DNA of 64,000 bases from Thiocapsa bogorovii (GCF_021228795.1 NZ_CP089309.1:2046001-2110000), one strand, 5' to 3'; shown: positions 34,247 to 43,889, counted from the stretch's first letter. The notes: a model not told the origin generated them from the sequence alone. Numbers and translations: made by a program.

Positions 34247-34789
34247 ATGGATCAGGCATTGAAGGGCCGGAAGGTCTTGATCATCGGCTACGGCAGCCCG
34301 ATCCGCGGAGACGATGCAATCGGACCACTGGTCGCGGATCGGTTGCAGGCCGAGGGCATGCCGGAAGGCGTGGAGGTGGTCTCGCGCCACATCCTCACCG
34401 CCGAGCTGGTCGCCGACTTGGTGGAGCACGACCGCGTCATCTTTCTCGATGCCGCAGTCGACGGAACGCCGGGCGAGGTCCGCTGCCGATCACTTGCCCC
34501 CGACGCCAGCGCCATGTCGACCATGGCGCATTTCCTCGATCCTCGCGAGCTCCTCGCCTGGTGCGAGACACTCTACGACAAGGTCCCCGAGACCTTCCTC
34601 GTCTCGGCGTGCGGAAGCGCGTTCGACTATTCCAACTACGTGCTGACACCGACCGCCGAAGCGGCGATCGAGCCCATGCTGGATTGGGTGCGGCGGCTGA
34701 TCGACACGAACGCACCCACCTCGACGGATCAGGTTCAGGCCACATCGTCACGCGAAACAGGTACGCAGGCCCCGCTTCAGGCCCGATAG
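34247..34789 (+). CDS. hoxW: Hydrogenase maturation protease HoxW
   Basis: HoxW is the nickel-dependent endopeptidase that trims the HoxH C-terminus after metal insertion. The 180-residue protein has the M52-family start VLIIGYGSPIRGDDAIGPLVA. Metal-binding candidates are E/D residues in HILTAELVADL (near residue 48) and FLDAAVDGTPGEV, and a conserved histidine lies in STMAHFLDPRELL near residue 95. The last ~30 residues are a Thr/Gln-rich tail that appears unconserved. It is the last gene of the hox operon. Other maturation genes (hyp) are not in the window. Confidence 0.93.
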   Translation: MDQALKGRKVLIIGYGSPIRGDDAIGPLVADRLQAEGMPEGVEVVSRHILTAELVADLVEHDRVIFLDAAVDGTPGEVRCRSLAPDASAMSTMAHFLDPRELLAWCETLYDKVPETFLVSACGSAFDYSNYVLTPTAEAAIEPMLDWVRRLIDTNAPTSTDQVQATSSRETGTQAPLQAR

Positions 34790-34808
34790 GCGGGCCTCGC
34801 CCGAAGTC

Positions 34809-34844
34809 ACGGGTCGACGTCGATCGACAGCGGCGTCGACCCGT
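34809..34844. terminator. Hairpin downstream of the hox operon
   Basis: ACGGGTCGACG (34809-34819) and CGTCGACCCGT (34834-34844) form a perfect 11-bp stem with a 14-base loop about 20 bases after the hoxW stop. No U-run follows, so it may stabilise the transcript end or assist Rho rather than act as an intrinsic terminator. Confidence 0.55.
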
Positions 34845-35027
34845 CGCCCATCCGCCACTTCACCTCGACTCCAGCGCGGCTTGACTCGGGCCCATCGATG
34901 AAGCTTGCAAAACGTGTACGGTTCAGGCCAAACTGGACTTCCGATGTTCCAATGATGCGGCGTGATCCTGTCGGGGTCGGCAGCCCCTAGCAGAGGCATC
35001 GATCAACAACCCCGATGGAGACGGGCG

Positions 35028-35432
35028 ATGCGAGCGGCGATCCTCGTCGGATTGATGCTGGTCTACAGGTCGGTCCAGGCGGCCGAGATCTACGGATGCA
35101 CGGATCCGGAGGGCGCGGTGACCTTCTCTCAGACGCGCTGTGCAGTCGATGCGAGGCGCGTCGATCTGTCCGATCGCCCACGAACCGATCGTTCCATGCC
35201 CGATCGCGATTCCTCTCCCGAGACCCGGAACGCACATGTCGCCACACCCGAGCCCGCGCCGATCGACGGAAGTCGACCGGTAGCCGAACACACGCATCGA
35301 CGCGAGGAGCGCGAAAAGCGCGCGCGGATGCGCATGATGGCCATCGAGGCCGACCGATGGGGACGCGAGGCATGGCGAGACGGGATCCCGGACGAGAAGA
35401 CCTTTAGCAGCAGCACGCAACAGCGTCGCTGA
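35028..35432 (+). CDS. Exported DUF4124-type protein
   Basis: This is a 134-residue secreted protein. The start ATG 35028 follows GGAGACGGG. A signal peptide (RAAILVGLMLVYRSVQA) is followed by the DUF4124-like motif EIYGCTDPEGAVTFSQTRC with two cysteines that could form a disulfide. The remainder is polar and charged (RREEREKRARMRMMAIEADRWGREAWRDG) and probably unstructured. The function of DUF4124 proteins is unknown; many sit in the periplasm. The frame is open upstream but begins well before the signal peptide. Confidence 0.7.
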   Translation: MRAAILVGLMLVYRSVQAAEIYGCTDPEGAVTFSQTRCAVDARRVDLSDRPRTDRSMPDRDSSPETRNAHVATPEPAPIDGSRPVAEHTHRREEREKRARMRMMAIEADRWGREAWRDGIPDEKTFSSSTQQRR

Positions 35433-35504
35433 GGATGCATCGGCAACGTCGGTCGAGGTCACCACTGCGGACGTTCGGGCCGCCAACGATGGCGCCGTCA
35501 CAGA

Positions 35505-35698
35505 TCAAACCGCGGCGGGAGCGATAGGCTCGGTTTCGAGCGAGTCCAACGGTGAGTAAACCCCCACTCCTCGGCCGTGACGCGGTTTGAAATTCCGTAT
35601 TCGTGAATTCGAAAGCGGTTCGGCTCCGGCACGCGTGGTCTCAGCCGTCGCCGATCCGATACAATCACGGCACACACCGCTCCGGACGCGGTTTAGTC
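35505..35698. repeat. TTAA-type repeat pair, degenerate copy
   Basis: The first unit (35505-35590) runs from TCAAACCGCGG to GACGCGGTTTGA. The second (about 35610-35698) has a decayed left end (TCGAAAGCGG) and a clear right end GACGCGGTTTAG. Unit starts are about 105 bp apart. The second unit supplies the TAA stop of the rhodanese gene on the minus strand. This copy is the most diverged of the six loci, suggesting it is the oldest. Confidence 0.6.
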
Positions 35699-36400
35699 GT
35701 CAGCGTTTGCCGACGGTTTCACGGTCGTCAAGCCGAGCTGCTCCCACATCTGCATCCCGCCGCGATACCACTTGATCCGATTCGCAGGGTAGCCGAGCGC
35801 CAGCAAGGCGCGGATATTGGTCGGGGACTGCCCGCACCAAGGTCCGTTGCAGTAGAAGACCAAGGTCTTGGCGGCGCTGAAATTCCAGAGCGCATTCAAA
35901 CGAATCGCACCGAGCTCGAATTCCAACAGATCTGCGATCGCCTCGGGCTGCGCGTGCGCCGGATCCAATCGCGTGTAGGGGAGGTGGATTGCACCGGGGA
36001 TCATCCCCTGAGACACCCAAGGTTCGGTGCGTGAATCGATCACCAGGATCGGCTCGCCCCGGGAGGCGCGCTCGAGATAGGCGATCAGCTCGAGCTCGCC
36101 GATCGTCTCCACACCGGGGGACAACTGCATCGACTGGATGCAGTAGGGAGGACAGTCACGGGCGGTCTGGTCGTAGGGCGCGACGATGGTGTGATCCGGC
36201 TCCTGATGACGCATCAGGAGAACCGGTTTCCCCGCGTGCTCGACCTCGACATACGGCAGGGTTTCGGTGAGCTTGACCCGAAGATCGTCCAAATCGAAGA
36301 GCCCCTCCTCCGGGTTGGCCGCACCGGCGCCGGTCGCATGAGCGGCGAGAGAAACGAGCGCAGCCCTCAGGTAGGCCGGCAGGGTGAATCTCATCGACAT
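35693..36400 (-). CDS. Exported rhodanese-domain protein
   Basis: This 235-residue protein has an N-terminal signal peptide (FTLPAYLRAALVSLAAHATGAGA). An N-terminal segment with the ARDCPPYCIQSMQL cysteine pair follows. A rhodanese domain from about residue 105 has VIDSRTEPWVSQGMIPGAIHLPY and the active loop FYCNGPWCGQSPTNIRALL, where the first Cys is the predicted sulfur carrier. This suggests a periplasmic sulfurtransferase, relevant in a sulfur-oxidising organism, though the substrate is unknown. The TAA stop lies inside the right terminus of a repeat unit. Confidence 0.85.
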   Translation of the reverse strand: MSMRFTLPAYLRAALVSLAAHATGAGAANPEEGLFDLDDLRVKLTETLPYVEVEHAGKPVLLMRHQEPDHTIVAPYDQTARDCPPYCIQSMQLSPGVETIGELELIAYLERASRGEPILVIDSRTEPWVSQGMIPGAIHLPYTRLDPAHAQPEAIADLLEFELGAIRLNALWNFSAAKTLVFYCNGPWCGQSPTNIRALLALGYPANRIKWYRGGMQMWEQLGLTTVKPSANADD

Positions 36401-36497
36401 CTTTCTAGACCTCCTCCGAACCGCATCGGCGGCAAGGGTTGTTCATTGAGCCCGGCCACATCCGCACGGCATGGGCGTTTCTCGAGCCGAAACTGGA

Positions 36498-38060
36498 TCA
36501 GTTGCGCTCGAACAGGGCACGGAACAAGGCTTGGTTTCCATCGTGAAGGTACTGATCGAAGACCTCGGCGAAGGCCGCGCGGGCCTGCTCTTGACGCCCC
36601 AAAAGCTGACCGACGAGCGCACCCATTGCGAGCAGCGTCTCGGTATCGGCCTGACCCTCGGCCTGCATCTGTTTGGCCCAGTCGAGCAAGTGCTCGGCCT
36701 GTACCGCCAAGTCCTGAACCAAACCGAGATGATCGAGCAGCGTCTTCAGAAGCTTGATCAATCGGGTCATCTTGCCGCGCGGATAGAGACTCTGGAAAAG
36801 TTCCATCAGGTATCGGAGCTTCTTACAGCTCTTACGCAGCTCATGCAGCTCAGCGGCCGGGGAATCCGGGCGAATGGCGAGACCCTCGCGTCGCACGCGT
36901 TTTCCCATGCGCCGGATGCGCTCGTCTGCAAGCGCCTTGACCGGACGCGCAGCCTTGGGTTCGGCCGGATGCTCGGCGATCGGCGCATCGAGGAAGGTCC
37001 GCCACTCCTGAATCAAATCAATGAAGGCAGGGGAGCTCAGGGCGACGGCAAGGCGTTCCTGCTCCTCGCTTCGGCGGGCACAGAGGAACGCGTGGAACGC
37101 GCCGAGACAGGGACGCAAGCGAACCGGAAGGGCCTCGCGATAGCGTTCGAAGTCCAGAAGATAGACATCCAGATCGCGGACAGGCCCGGTGATCTGCTGC
37201 AGCCATGTAAACTTCACCTTGTAATGCTTGACGACATCAGCCGGAAACACGCCCTTCGCCTGCCCTAGGGCCGACCGCGTGCGACGCGTGGCAACACGCA
37301 GATCATGCAGAAACTCGGTGTCAAGATGCGCCCGCGCACCTTCCAGATTCGCGATCAGGGTCCCGAACAGACTCTTCAGGAGCGCCTTGAGTGCCTCGTC
37401 CGACCTCTGCTCGGGATCGAGGCGATCCTGGATCTTGGACGAATAGTCGCCGGGGGATCGACCGCAAGCCGACAACGCCTCCGTGAGAATCGGTGTCTCG
37501 GCGGACTCCAGCCCGAGTCGCTCGGCCAACAGATCGGCCACTTCCTGCGCGACCTGCTCGTGGTAGGACTCCGCGACGAGGTGGATACGCGACGCTAGCG
37601 GTCCGCAGGTCGCGCCGCTCGGAGTGCGCGCGCTCAGCGCCTCGATCTCGACGCGCAGCAAGGTTTCGGCGTCGTCGTTGACGAGCCGGAAAACGGTCAC
37701 GTGACTCTGGACCTCGACAAGCGGGAGCAACCGTCGGATCCCGCAAACCTGCAGGATACGCTCTCGCACCGGCCCGAGCGGAAGATCCGAGGCGAAACCG
37801 GGCTCGTCGGAAAGGGTCTGAGAAAGTGGCGGAGACACGCCATCGAGGTCACTTCTGATCAGACGCCGTATCGAGCGCTGCGTGCGGCATTCCAGCGCGC
37901 CGCCGTCGTGAAAGATCGCCCAGTCGAAGGTGTCGTAAAACACCCGCGTTGTTGTCTCCGGGGACGCGAGGATCGGACGATAGAGTCCCGTCAGCAGATC
38001 CGAGACCTGTCGGAACGGCGTGCCGTCGGGAACCCGAAGCTCCGTTGTCGATTTCCTCAT
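36498..38060 (-). CDS. CYTH-CHAD domain protein
   Basis: The 520-residue product (from ATG 38060) has an N-terminal CYTH-like region (ELRVPDGTPFRQV..., RVFYDTFDWAIFHDGGALECR, VTVFRLVNDD) and a C-terminal CHAD domain. The CHAD domain is helical, with conserved histidines in FLHDLRVATRRTRSAL near residue 265 and AELHELRKSCKKLRYLMELF near 420. CHAD domains bind polyphosphate granules, and CYTH domains bind triphosphate compounds. Several CYTH key residues (the ExExK start) are not evident, so the N-terminal domain may be inactive. The longer frame upstream is unconserved. Confidence 0.85.
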   Translation of the reverse strand: MRKSTTELRVPDGTPFRQVSDLLTGLYRPILASPETTTRVFYDTFDWAIFHDGGALECRTQRSIRRLIRSDLDGVSPPLSQTLSDEPGFASDLPLGPVRERILQVCGIRRLLPLVEVQSHVTVFRLVNDDAETLLRVEIEALSARTPSGATCGPLASRIHLVAESYHEQVAQEVADLLAERLGLESAETPILTEALSACGRSPGDYSSKIQDRLDPEQRSDEALKALLKSLFGTLIANLEGARAHLDTEFLHDLRVATRRTRSALGQAKGVFPADVVKHYKVKFTWLQQITGPVRDLDVYLLDFERYREALPVRLRPCLGAFHAFLCARRSEEQERLAVALSSPAFIDLIQEWRTFLDAPIAEHPAEPKAARPVKALADERIRRMGKRVRREGLAIRPDSPAAELHELRKSCKKLRYLMELFQSLYPRGKMTRLIKLLKTLLDHLGLVQDLAVQAEHLLDWAKQMQAEGQADTETLLAMGALVGQLLGRQEQARAAFAEVFDQYLHDGNQALFRALFERN

Positions 38061-38320
38061 GGGATATTCGGAACACCTCGCAACCTTGGCCCGATAGGTT
38101 TCGAGTATGAACGACTGGAGCGCGGAGGGCACCTGCGTCCTCCATACCAGCAGGATTCCTCCTGCGGGCCGAGCCGCCGGCGCGGTTCTTGCCCAGCTTC
38201 TAGACATGCCCCGGCGTCGAGGCGAAACGACCGCTGGGCCGATTCGAAATCGTCATCCGATTCCGTTAAGGTCAACCCATCGACGCCGAGGCGTCTGAAC
38301 CTTCGAAAAGGTACGGAACC

Positions 38321-39292
38321 ATGAGCAAGCTCGACCAACTCAAGACCATGACCACGGTCGTTGCCGACACCGGTGACTTCGAGTCCATTGCCGCGTACCA
38401 GCCCCAAGATGCCACGACCAACCCGTCATTGATCTTCAAGGCGGCCCAGATGCCTCAGTATCGCGAGCTGGTAGAGGACGCCGTCCTTTTCGGTACGCGT
38501 GAAGGCGGCAGCGACGCGATGGGCCAGGCCAGGGCGACCATGGACAAGCTCGCCGTCAACTTCGGCACGGAGATCCTGAAGATTGTTCCCGGACGGGTCT
38601 CGACCGAGATCGATGCGCGTCTGTCATTCGATACCGAGGCCACGCTCAAGCGCGCTGCGGCGTTGGTGGAGCTCTACCAAGCCGCCGGCGTCGACCCGAG
38701 CACCCGAGTCCTCTTCAAGATCGCCTCGACATGGGAAGGGATCCGAGCGGCGGAGATCCTGCAACGCCAGGGCCTGCACTGCAATTTAACCCTCTTGTTC
38801 AGCTTCGCGCAGGCCGTCGCGTGCGCCGACGCAGGTGTCACGCTCATCTCGCCGTTCGTCGGACGCATCCTCGACTGGTATAAGAACACCGACAACGTCC
38901 CGGGCTATCCGGCCGACGAGGACCCCGGCGTGCAGTCCGTCACCCGGATCTACAATTATTACAAACGCCACGGCTACGAAACGGTCGTGATGGGCGCAAG
39001 CTTCCGCAACCTCGACGAGATCCTGGAGCTGGCCGGCTGCGATTACCTGACCATCTCGCCCGCCCTGCTCGGCGAGCTCGCCTCGACCGAAGGCGATGTC
39101 CCACGGAAACTCGATCCCGAAAGAGCCCTCGGTATGGAGATACCGAAGGTGGGCTTCGACGAGCCCGGATTCCGCTGGGAGCTCAACGAAGACGCGATGG
39201 CCTCGGAAAAGCTCGCCGAAGGGATCCGCCTCTTCGCCGCCGATACGCGTAAACTTGAGCAGTTCGCCCATGAGGTCTGTCACAACTGTTAA
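38321..39292 (+). CDS. tal: Transaldolase (TalB type)
   Basis: Transaldolase transfers a dihydroxyacetone unit between sugar phosphates in the non-oxidative pentose phosphate pathway. The 323-residue length equals the TalB subfamily (about 316). Motifs are [11 protein letters not shown] near residue 30, and [12 protein letters not shown] near 88 with the conserved DAR. The Schiff-base Lys is in [17 protein letters not shown] near residue 133; [33 protein letters not shown] follows it. An AAGG-type ribosome-binding site precedes ATG. The TAA stop lies 3 bases before the first repeat unit. Confidence 0.95.
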   Translation: MSKLDQLKTMTTVVADTGDFESIAAYQPQDATTNPSLIFKAAQMPQYRELVEDAVLFGTREGGSDAMGQARATMDKLAVNFGTEILKIVPGRVSTEIDARLSFDTEATLKRAAALVELYQAAGVDPSTRVLFKIASTWEGIRAAEILQRQGLHCNLTLLFSFAQAVACADAGVTLISPFVGRILDWYKNTDNVPGYPADEDPGVQSVTRIYNYYKRHGYETVVMGASFRNLDEILELAGCDYLTISPALLGELASTEGDVPRKLDPERALGMEIPKVGFDEPGFRWELNEDAMASEKLAEGIRLFAADTRKLEQFAHEVCHNC

Positions 39293-39295
39293 ATC

Positions 39296-39485
39296 TAAAC
39301 CGCGTCTCGGGCCTTCCTTGGTAGCGGAGCGCGAAAAACCCTTCGACGCCCTCAACGACCTTAGAGTTGACGCGGTTTAAATGAAAAAAAATAATAACTT
39401 AAACCGCGTCGACTCCGAAGCTCGCAGATTGACTCAAGCTCACCCCGATCCCGAGCCGGGTCATATCGCACAGGACGCGGTTTAA
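39296..39485. repeat. TTAA-type repeat pair between tal and rsmA
   Basis: Unit one (39296-39380) spans TAAACCGCGTC to GACGCGGTTTAA. An 18-base AT-rich linker follows (39381-39398), and unit two (39399-39485) spans TTAAACCGCGTC to GACGCGGTTTAA. Unit starts are 103 bp apart. The final A of the second unit is the first base of the rsmA ATG, so the pair forms the entire 5' region of rsmA and leaves no ordinary ribosome-binding site in front of it. Confidence 0.85.
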
Positions 39486-40279
39486 TGGAGCACCGCGCAC
39501 GCAAGCGCTTCGGCCAGAATTTCCTGCACAATCGCCAGGTGATCGACCGTATCCACGGGGTGCTCGCCGCCACACCCGGCGAGCGCGTCGTCGAGATCGG
39601 ACCCGGCCAGGGCGCCATCACTGCAGGGCTCCTGACCGCGGTCGGCTCGCTCGATGTCGTCGAGTTGGATCGCGACCTGGTTGGACCGCTGCACGATCGG
39701 CTAGGCGCGCTCGGCGCGTTGCGGATCCACCAGGCCGATGCCTTGAATTTCGACCTCTGTGCGCTCGTGCATAAGGGCGAGCGCCTCCGTCTCGTCGGGA
39801 ATCTGCCCTACAACATCTCCACGCCCCTCTTGTTCCGATTCCTGGAGCAGGCCGACTGCATCGAGGATATGCACCTGATGCTTCAGAAAGAGGTCGTGGA
39901 GCGCATCGTCGCCGAGCCCGGCGACAAGACCTACGGACGTCTCTCGGTGATGGTTCAGACGCTTTGCTCGGCCGCCTGTCTCTTTCGCATCGGCGCGGGC
40001 GCCTTCACCCCGGCCCCGAAGGTCGAGTCGGCCTTCCTTCGACTGCGGCCCCATCGACCGTTCCCTTACCCGATCGAGGACCCCGCACTGCACGCCCGGA
40101 TCGTCGCCGCGGCCTTCGGACAGCGCCGCAAGACCCTGCGCAACAGCCTCTCCAAGCTGATCGACGCGGACCTGCTGATCGAGACCGGGATCGATCCGAC
40201 GCTGAGGGCCGAAAACCTCGACGTCGCAAGCTTTGCACGCTTGGCGAACGCCGCTTGCAAATTGCTGCGGATACCCTGA
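39485..40279 (+). CDS. rsmA: 16S rRNA adenine dimethyltransferase RsmA (KsgA)
   Basis: RsmA dimethylates A1518 and A1519 of 16S rRNA, a late checkpoint in 30S assembly. The 264-residue enzyme begins HRARKRFGQNFLHNRQVIDRI. The SAM-binding motif VVEIGPGQGAIT lies near residue 36, and the catalytic LVGNLPYNISTPLLF near 104. FTPAPKVESAFLRL follows near residue 175. The start ATG overlaps the terminal A of a repeat unit; no Shine-Dalgarno sequence is visible. lon follows 46 bases downstream. Confidence 0.95.
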   Translation: MEHRARKRFGQNFLHNRQVIDRIHGVLAATPGERVVEIGPGQGAITAGLLTAVGSLDVVELDRDLVGPLHDRLGALGALRIHQADALNFDLCALVHKGERLRLVGNLPYNISTPLLFRFLEQADCIEDMHLMLQKEVVERIVAEPGDKTYGRLSVMVQTLCSAACLFRIGAGAFTPAPKVESAFLRLRPHRPFPYPIEDPALHARIVAAAFGQRRKTLRNSLSKLIDADLLIETGIDPTLRAENLDVASFARLANAACKLLRIP

Positions 40280-40325
40280 AATTGGCCGATCCGACGAGGG
40301 GTATTTGCGAACGAGGAGAATGACG

Positions 40326-42734
40326 ATGGTGGGCCGGGATTCAGACAAGGATATGAGCGAAGTCAAGGTCGACGAAGGTTCCGAAATCACGCTTGCGCGG
40401 GCCAACGACGTCCTCCCGACCCACATCCCTATTCTGCCCGTCGCCTCGCGCCCCTTCTTCCCCGGGCAGGCCGTTCCGCTGTTGATGGACGCCGAGGGCT
40501 GGGCCTCGACGCTGGAGGCGGTCGGGGCAAGCGAGCATAAGATTCTCGGTGTGGTTTTGGTGCGCAGCGAGACCTCTGAAGAGGCGCAGACCACAGACTT
40601 CTATCCCGTCGGCACGGCGTGCCGGGTGCATCGCGTCCACCAACAGGACGGCCACCTGCAGGTGCTCGTGGAATGCCTTCAGCGTTTCAGAATCGCCAAT
40701 TGGATCAGGCGAGAGGCGCCGTTCGACGCACAGGTGACCTATCTCCCCGAGCCCGCGGGCCCACCGAACGAAGAGATCAAGGCCTACGCCATGGCCGTGA
40801 TCAACACCATCAAAGAGCTGCTGCCGCTCAACCCGCTCTATGTCGAAGAGCTGCGGATGTTCCTCGACCGCTTTGGCCCCGACGATCCCTCGCATCTCTC
40901 CGATTTCGCGGCCAGCCTCACGACCTCGACCAAGGAGCAGCTCCAGGAGGTGCTGGAAATCCTGCCGCTTCTGCCACGGATGGAAAAGGTGCTCGTCCTG
41001 CTCAACAACGAGCTTGAGCTCGCCCGCGCCCAACAAAAGATCCGGCGCACGGTCGAGGAAAAGATGCAGAAGCAGCAGCGCGAGTTCTTTCTGCGCGAGC
41101 AGCTCAAGGCGATCCAGAAGGAGCTCGGCATCGCCAAGGATGACCGAACCGCCGAGATCGACCGTTTCAACGAGCGGCTCGCCAAGCTCACGCTGACCGA
41201 GCAGGCGACCAAACGGGTCGAAGAGGAGATGGACAAGCTGCGCATGCTGGAGACCGGCTCTCCCGAATACGCCGTGACCCGCAACTATCTGGACTGGATC
41301 AGCATCCTGCCGTGGGGCAAGCACTCCGCCGACAAGCTGGATCTCAAGCGTGCACGGCGCGTCTTGGATCGAGACCATTACGGCCTGGAAGATGTGAAGA
41401 AACGCATCCTCGAGTTCCTCGCCGTGGGGATCCATAAGGGCGAGATCGCCGGCTCGATCATCCTGCTCGTCGGCCCGCCCGGTGTCGGCAAAACCTCGAT
41501 CGGGCACTCCATCGCCGATGCCCTCGGGCGGCGCTTCTACCGCTTCTCCGTGGGCGGCATCCGCGACGAGGCCGAGATCAAGGGCCACCGCCGAACCTAC
41601 ATCGGCGCCATGCCCGGCAAGTTCCTGCAAGCCATGAAGGACGCCGGCACGGCCAATCCCGTGATCATGCTCGACGAGATCGACAAGATCGGCGCCTCCT
41701 ACCACGGGGATCCGGCCTCGGCCCTGCTCGAGGTCCTGGACCCGGAACAGAACAGCGACTTCCTCGATCACTATCTGGATCTGCGCTTCGACCTCTCGAA
41801 GGTCCTCTTCGTCTGCACTGCAAACCAGACCGACAGCATCCCCGGCCCCTTGCTCGACCGTATGGAGGTCATTCAGCTCTCGGGCTATATCGCCGAGGAG
41901 AAGCTTCAGATCGCCAAGAAGTACCTGCTGCCCCGTCAGATCGAACGCGCCGGGCTCGCCAAACGCACGGTTGCACTCGACACCAAGACGCTACGCGCCT
42001 TGATCGAGGGTTACGCCCGGGATGCCGGGGTGCGTCGCCTCGAGAAACAGCTCGGCAAGATCGTCCGCAAGGTCGCCGTGCGCATGCTCGAGGGCGAAGA
42101 GACGCCGATCAGCGTCGGCGAGAGCGATCTGAAGGACTATCTGGGCAGCCCGGTGTTTCGCGACGAGCGCAAGCTTTCCGGGCCAGGCGTCGTGACAGGC
42201 CTCGCCTGGACCGCCATGGGCGGCGCGACACTCTCGATCGAGGCCGCCCGGACCCACAGCTTTACCCGAGGGTTCAAGCTCACCGGCCAACTCGGCGACG
42301 TCATGAAGGAATCCGCCGAGATCGCCTACGGCTATCTGGTCGGCCACGCCGCCGAGCTCGGCGCCGATCCGGCCTTCTTCGAAAACGCCTTCATCCATGT
42401 CCATGTCCCTGCTGGCGCCACCCCGAAGGATGGCCCCTCGGCCGGCATCACCATGACATCCGCCCTCCTCTCGCTCGCCCGCAACCAACCGATCCGTCGG
42501 CTCGCCATGACCGGCGAGATCACGCTCACCGGCGAGGTCTTCCCGGTCGGCGGCATCCGCGAAAAGCTCATCGCGGCGCGGCGCGCCGGCATCCGCGAGA
42601 TCATCCTTCCCGAGGACAACCGCGGCGAGTTCGAAGAAGTGCCCGAGCATGTCCGCAAAGGCTTCAAGGTGCATTTCGCCTCGCGCTACCACGACGTCCT
42701 GCCGCTCTTGTTCGGGCCAGCGTCGAGGAATTGA
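40326..42734 (+). CDS. lon: ATP-dependent Lon protease
   Basis: Lon is the cytoplasmic AAA+ protease for damaged and regulatory proteins. The 802-residue product has the N-terminal substrate domain (LPVASRPFFPGQAVPL near residue 37) and the coiled-coil segment (QKQQREFFLREQLKAIQKELG). The AAA module has Walker A GPPGVGKTS near residue 380 and VIMLDEIDKIG as Walker B. The Ser-Lys protease domain has the nucleophile in PKDGPSAGITM near residue 704. ATG 40326 has GAGGAG seven bases upstream; ATG 40320 is too close to it. The frame overlaps rsmA if extended, but that part is unconserved. Confidence 0.96.
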   Translation: MVGRDSDKDMSEVKVDEGSEITLARANDVLPTHIPILPVASRPFFPGQAVPLLMDAEGWASTLEAVGASEHKILGVVLVRSETSEEAQTTDFYPVGTACRVHRVHQQDGHLQVLVECLQRFRIANWIRREAPFDAQVTYLPEPAGPPNEEIKAYAMAVINTIKELLPLNPLYVEELRMFLDRFGPDDPSHLSDFAASLTTSTKEQLQEVLEILPLLPRMEKVLVLLNNELELARAQQKIRRTVEEKMQKQQREFFLREQLKAIQKELGIAKDDRTAEIDRFNERLAKLTLTEQATKRVEEEMDKLRMLETGSPEYAVTRNYLDWISILPWGKHSADKLDLKRARRVLDRDHYGLEDVKKRILEFLAVGIHKGEIAGSIILLVGPPGVGKTSIGHSIADALGRRFYRFSVGGIRDEAEIKGHRRTYIGAMPGKFLQAMKDAGTANPVIMLDEIDKIGASYHGDPASALLEVLDPEQNSDFLDHYLDLRFDLSKVLFVCTANQTDSIPGPLLDRMEVIQLSGYIAEEKLQIAKKYLLPRQIERAGLAKRTVALDTKTLRALIEGYARDAGVRRLEKQLGKIVRKVAVRMLEGEETPISVGESDLKDYLGSPVFRDERKLSGPGVVTGLAWTAMGGATLSIEAARTHSFTRGFKLTGQLGDVMKESAEIAYGYLVGHAAELGADPAFFENAFIHVHVPAGATPKDGPSAGITMTSALLSLARNQPIRRLAMTGEITLTGEVFPVGGIREKLIAARRAGIREIILPEDNRGEFEEVPEHVRKGFKVHFASRYHDVLPLLFGPASRN

Positions 42735-42785
42735 TCTCGTCCGGGTGGACAAACGCAGCGCAGTCCACCAGCGCCGGCACAGGGC

Positions 42786-42981
42786 AAAACCGCGTCCAGA
42801 ACGACACGTGTCGTTTTTCATGCTGCGTTTGACTTTGGAGATCTCCTCGATCCCAGCGAGACGCTGGTTTAATTTTAAATGTTTTTCAATATCTTAAACC
42901 GCGCCAGTTCCAACGGTCGTCAAGTCTGCCGGCGCCCGATCCGATCCAAAAACATCGCACACCTCGCTCGGCGCGGTTTAA
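42786..42981. repeat. TTAA-type repeat pair (B-linker-A, minus orientation) between lon and rmlD
   Basis: Unit B (42786-42872, diverged, AAAACCGCGTCC to CTGGTTTAA) and unit A (42894-42981, TTAAACCGCGCC to GGCGCGGTTTAA) are joined by a 21-base AT-rich linker. Unit starts are exactly 108 bp apart. Read on the minus strand the order is A then B, as at 46.4 and 48.7 kb. Unit A holds the motifs ATGTTTTTGGA and GCAGACTTGACGACCGTTGG. Its terminus provides the TAA stop of rmlD. Confidence 0.88.
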
Positions 42982-43889
42982 GTCTTCTCGTCCAAACACT
43001 GCGTCAAGGACAGACGCCAATCGGGCATCGCCAGGCCAAAGGTCTCTTGGAAGAGGCTGTTGTCCAGGACCGAATAGAGCGGGCGGCGCGCCGGCGCCGG
43101 ATATTCGGACGAGGGAATCGGGATCAGACTCGCCTCCAAACCCGCATTTTCCAGGATCGCACACGCAAACCCGTACCAGCTGACGTGACCCGAGCCGGTC
43201 AAATGATACAGCCCGCCGACCTTCTCCAGATCCAGCTCGCCGCGCAAGACCCGATAGAGCACCAACGCCGTCGCCGAGGCCAACATCCGGCTCCAGGTCG
43301 GCGAGCCGATCTGATCGTCGACGATGCGCAGCTCATCGCGCTCTTTGAGCAGACGCAACATCGTCAGCAGGAAATTCGCCCCCCGGATTCCGTAGACCCA
43401 GCTGGTGCGAAAGATCAGCGCGCGGGCACCCGAGCTCAGCAACGCCTTCTCGCCGCCGAGCTTGGTCTCGCCGTAGACATTGAGCGGACCCGGTGCGTCG
43501 TCTTCCCTGTAGGGCCGATCGAGGTTGCCGGAGAACACGAAGTCGGTCGAGTAATGGATGATCGGAGTACCCCGACCGGCCAGCATGGCGCCCACCTCGC
43601 CGACCGCATCGGCATTGATCCGCCGCGCGATGTCGCGGTCCGTCTCCGCCTTGTCCACGGCGGTGTAGGCGGCGGCATTGACGACCGCATCCGGGGAGGT
43701 GTCTTCGACAAGCCTCGCCACGGCGGTGGGGTCCGTCAGATCGATCGTCGGCCCGTACTCCCCTTCGAGGGAGGCCGGGATCACATCACCGAGTGTCGCG
43801 AGTGTGCGCCGCAATTCCCAGCCGACTTGACCGTTGGCGCCGATCAGAAGGATACGGGGCCGTTCGGCGGTCGTACGCGTGGTGGTCAT
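42978..43889 (-). CDS. rmlD: dTDP-4-dehydrorhamnose reductase
   Basis: RmlD performs the last step to dTDP-L-rhamnose. The 303-residue SDR-fold protein has the NAD(P)H loop LLIGANGQVGWELRR near residue 14, VNAAAYTAVDKAE near 71, and STDFVFSG. The catalytic YxxxK (YGETK) and the RTSWVYG block follow. ATG 43889 overlaps the rmlC stop (ATGA). The gene ends with AAGACT followed by a TAA that belongs to the adjacent repeat terminus. Confidence 0.95.
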   Translation of the reverse strand: MTTTRTTAERPRILLIGANGQVGWELRRTLATLGDVIPASLEGEYGPTIDLTDPTAVARLVEDTSPDAVVNAAAYTAVDKAETDRDIARRINADAVGEVGAMLAGRGTPIIHYSTDFVFSGNLDRPYREDDAPGPLNVYGETKLGGEKALLSSGARALIFRTSWVYGIRGANFLLTMLRLLKERDELRIVDDQIGSPTWSRMLASATALVLYRVLRGELDLEKVGGLYHLTGSGHVSWYGFACAILENAGLEASLIPIPSSEYPAPARRPLYSVLDNSLFQETFGLAMPDWRLSLTQCLDEKT

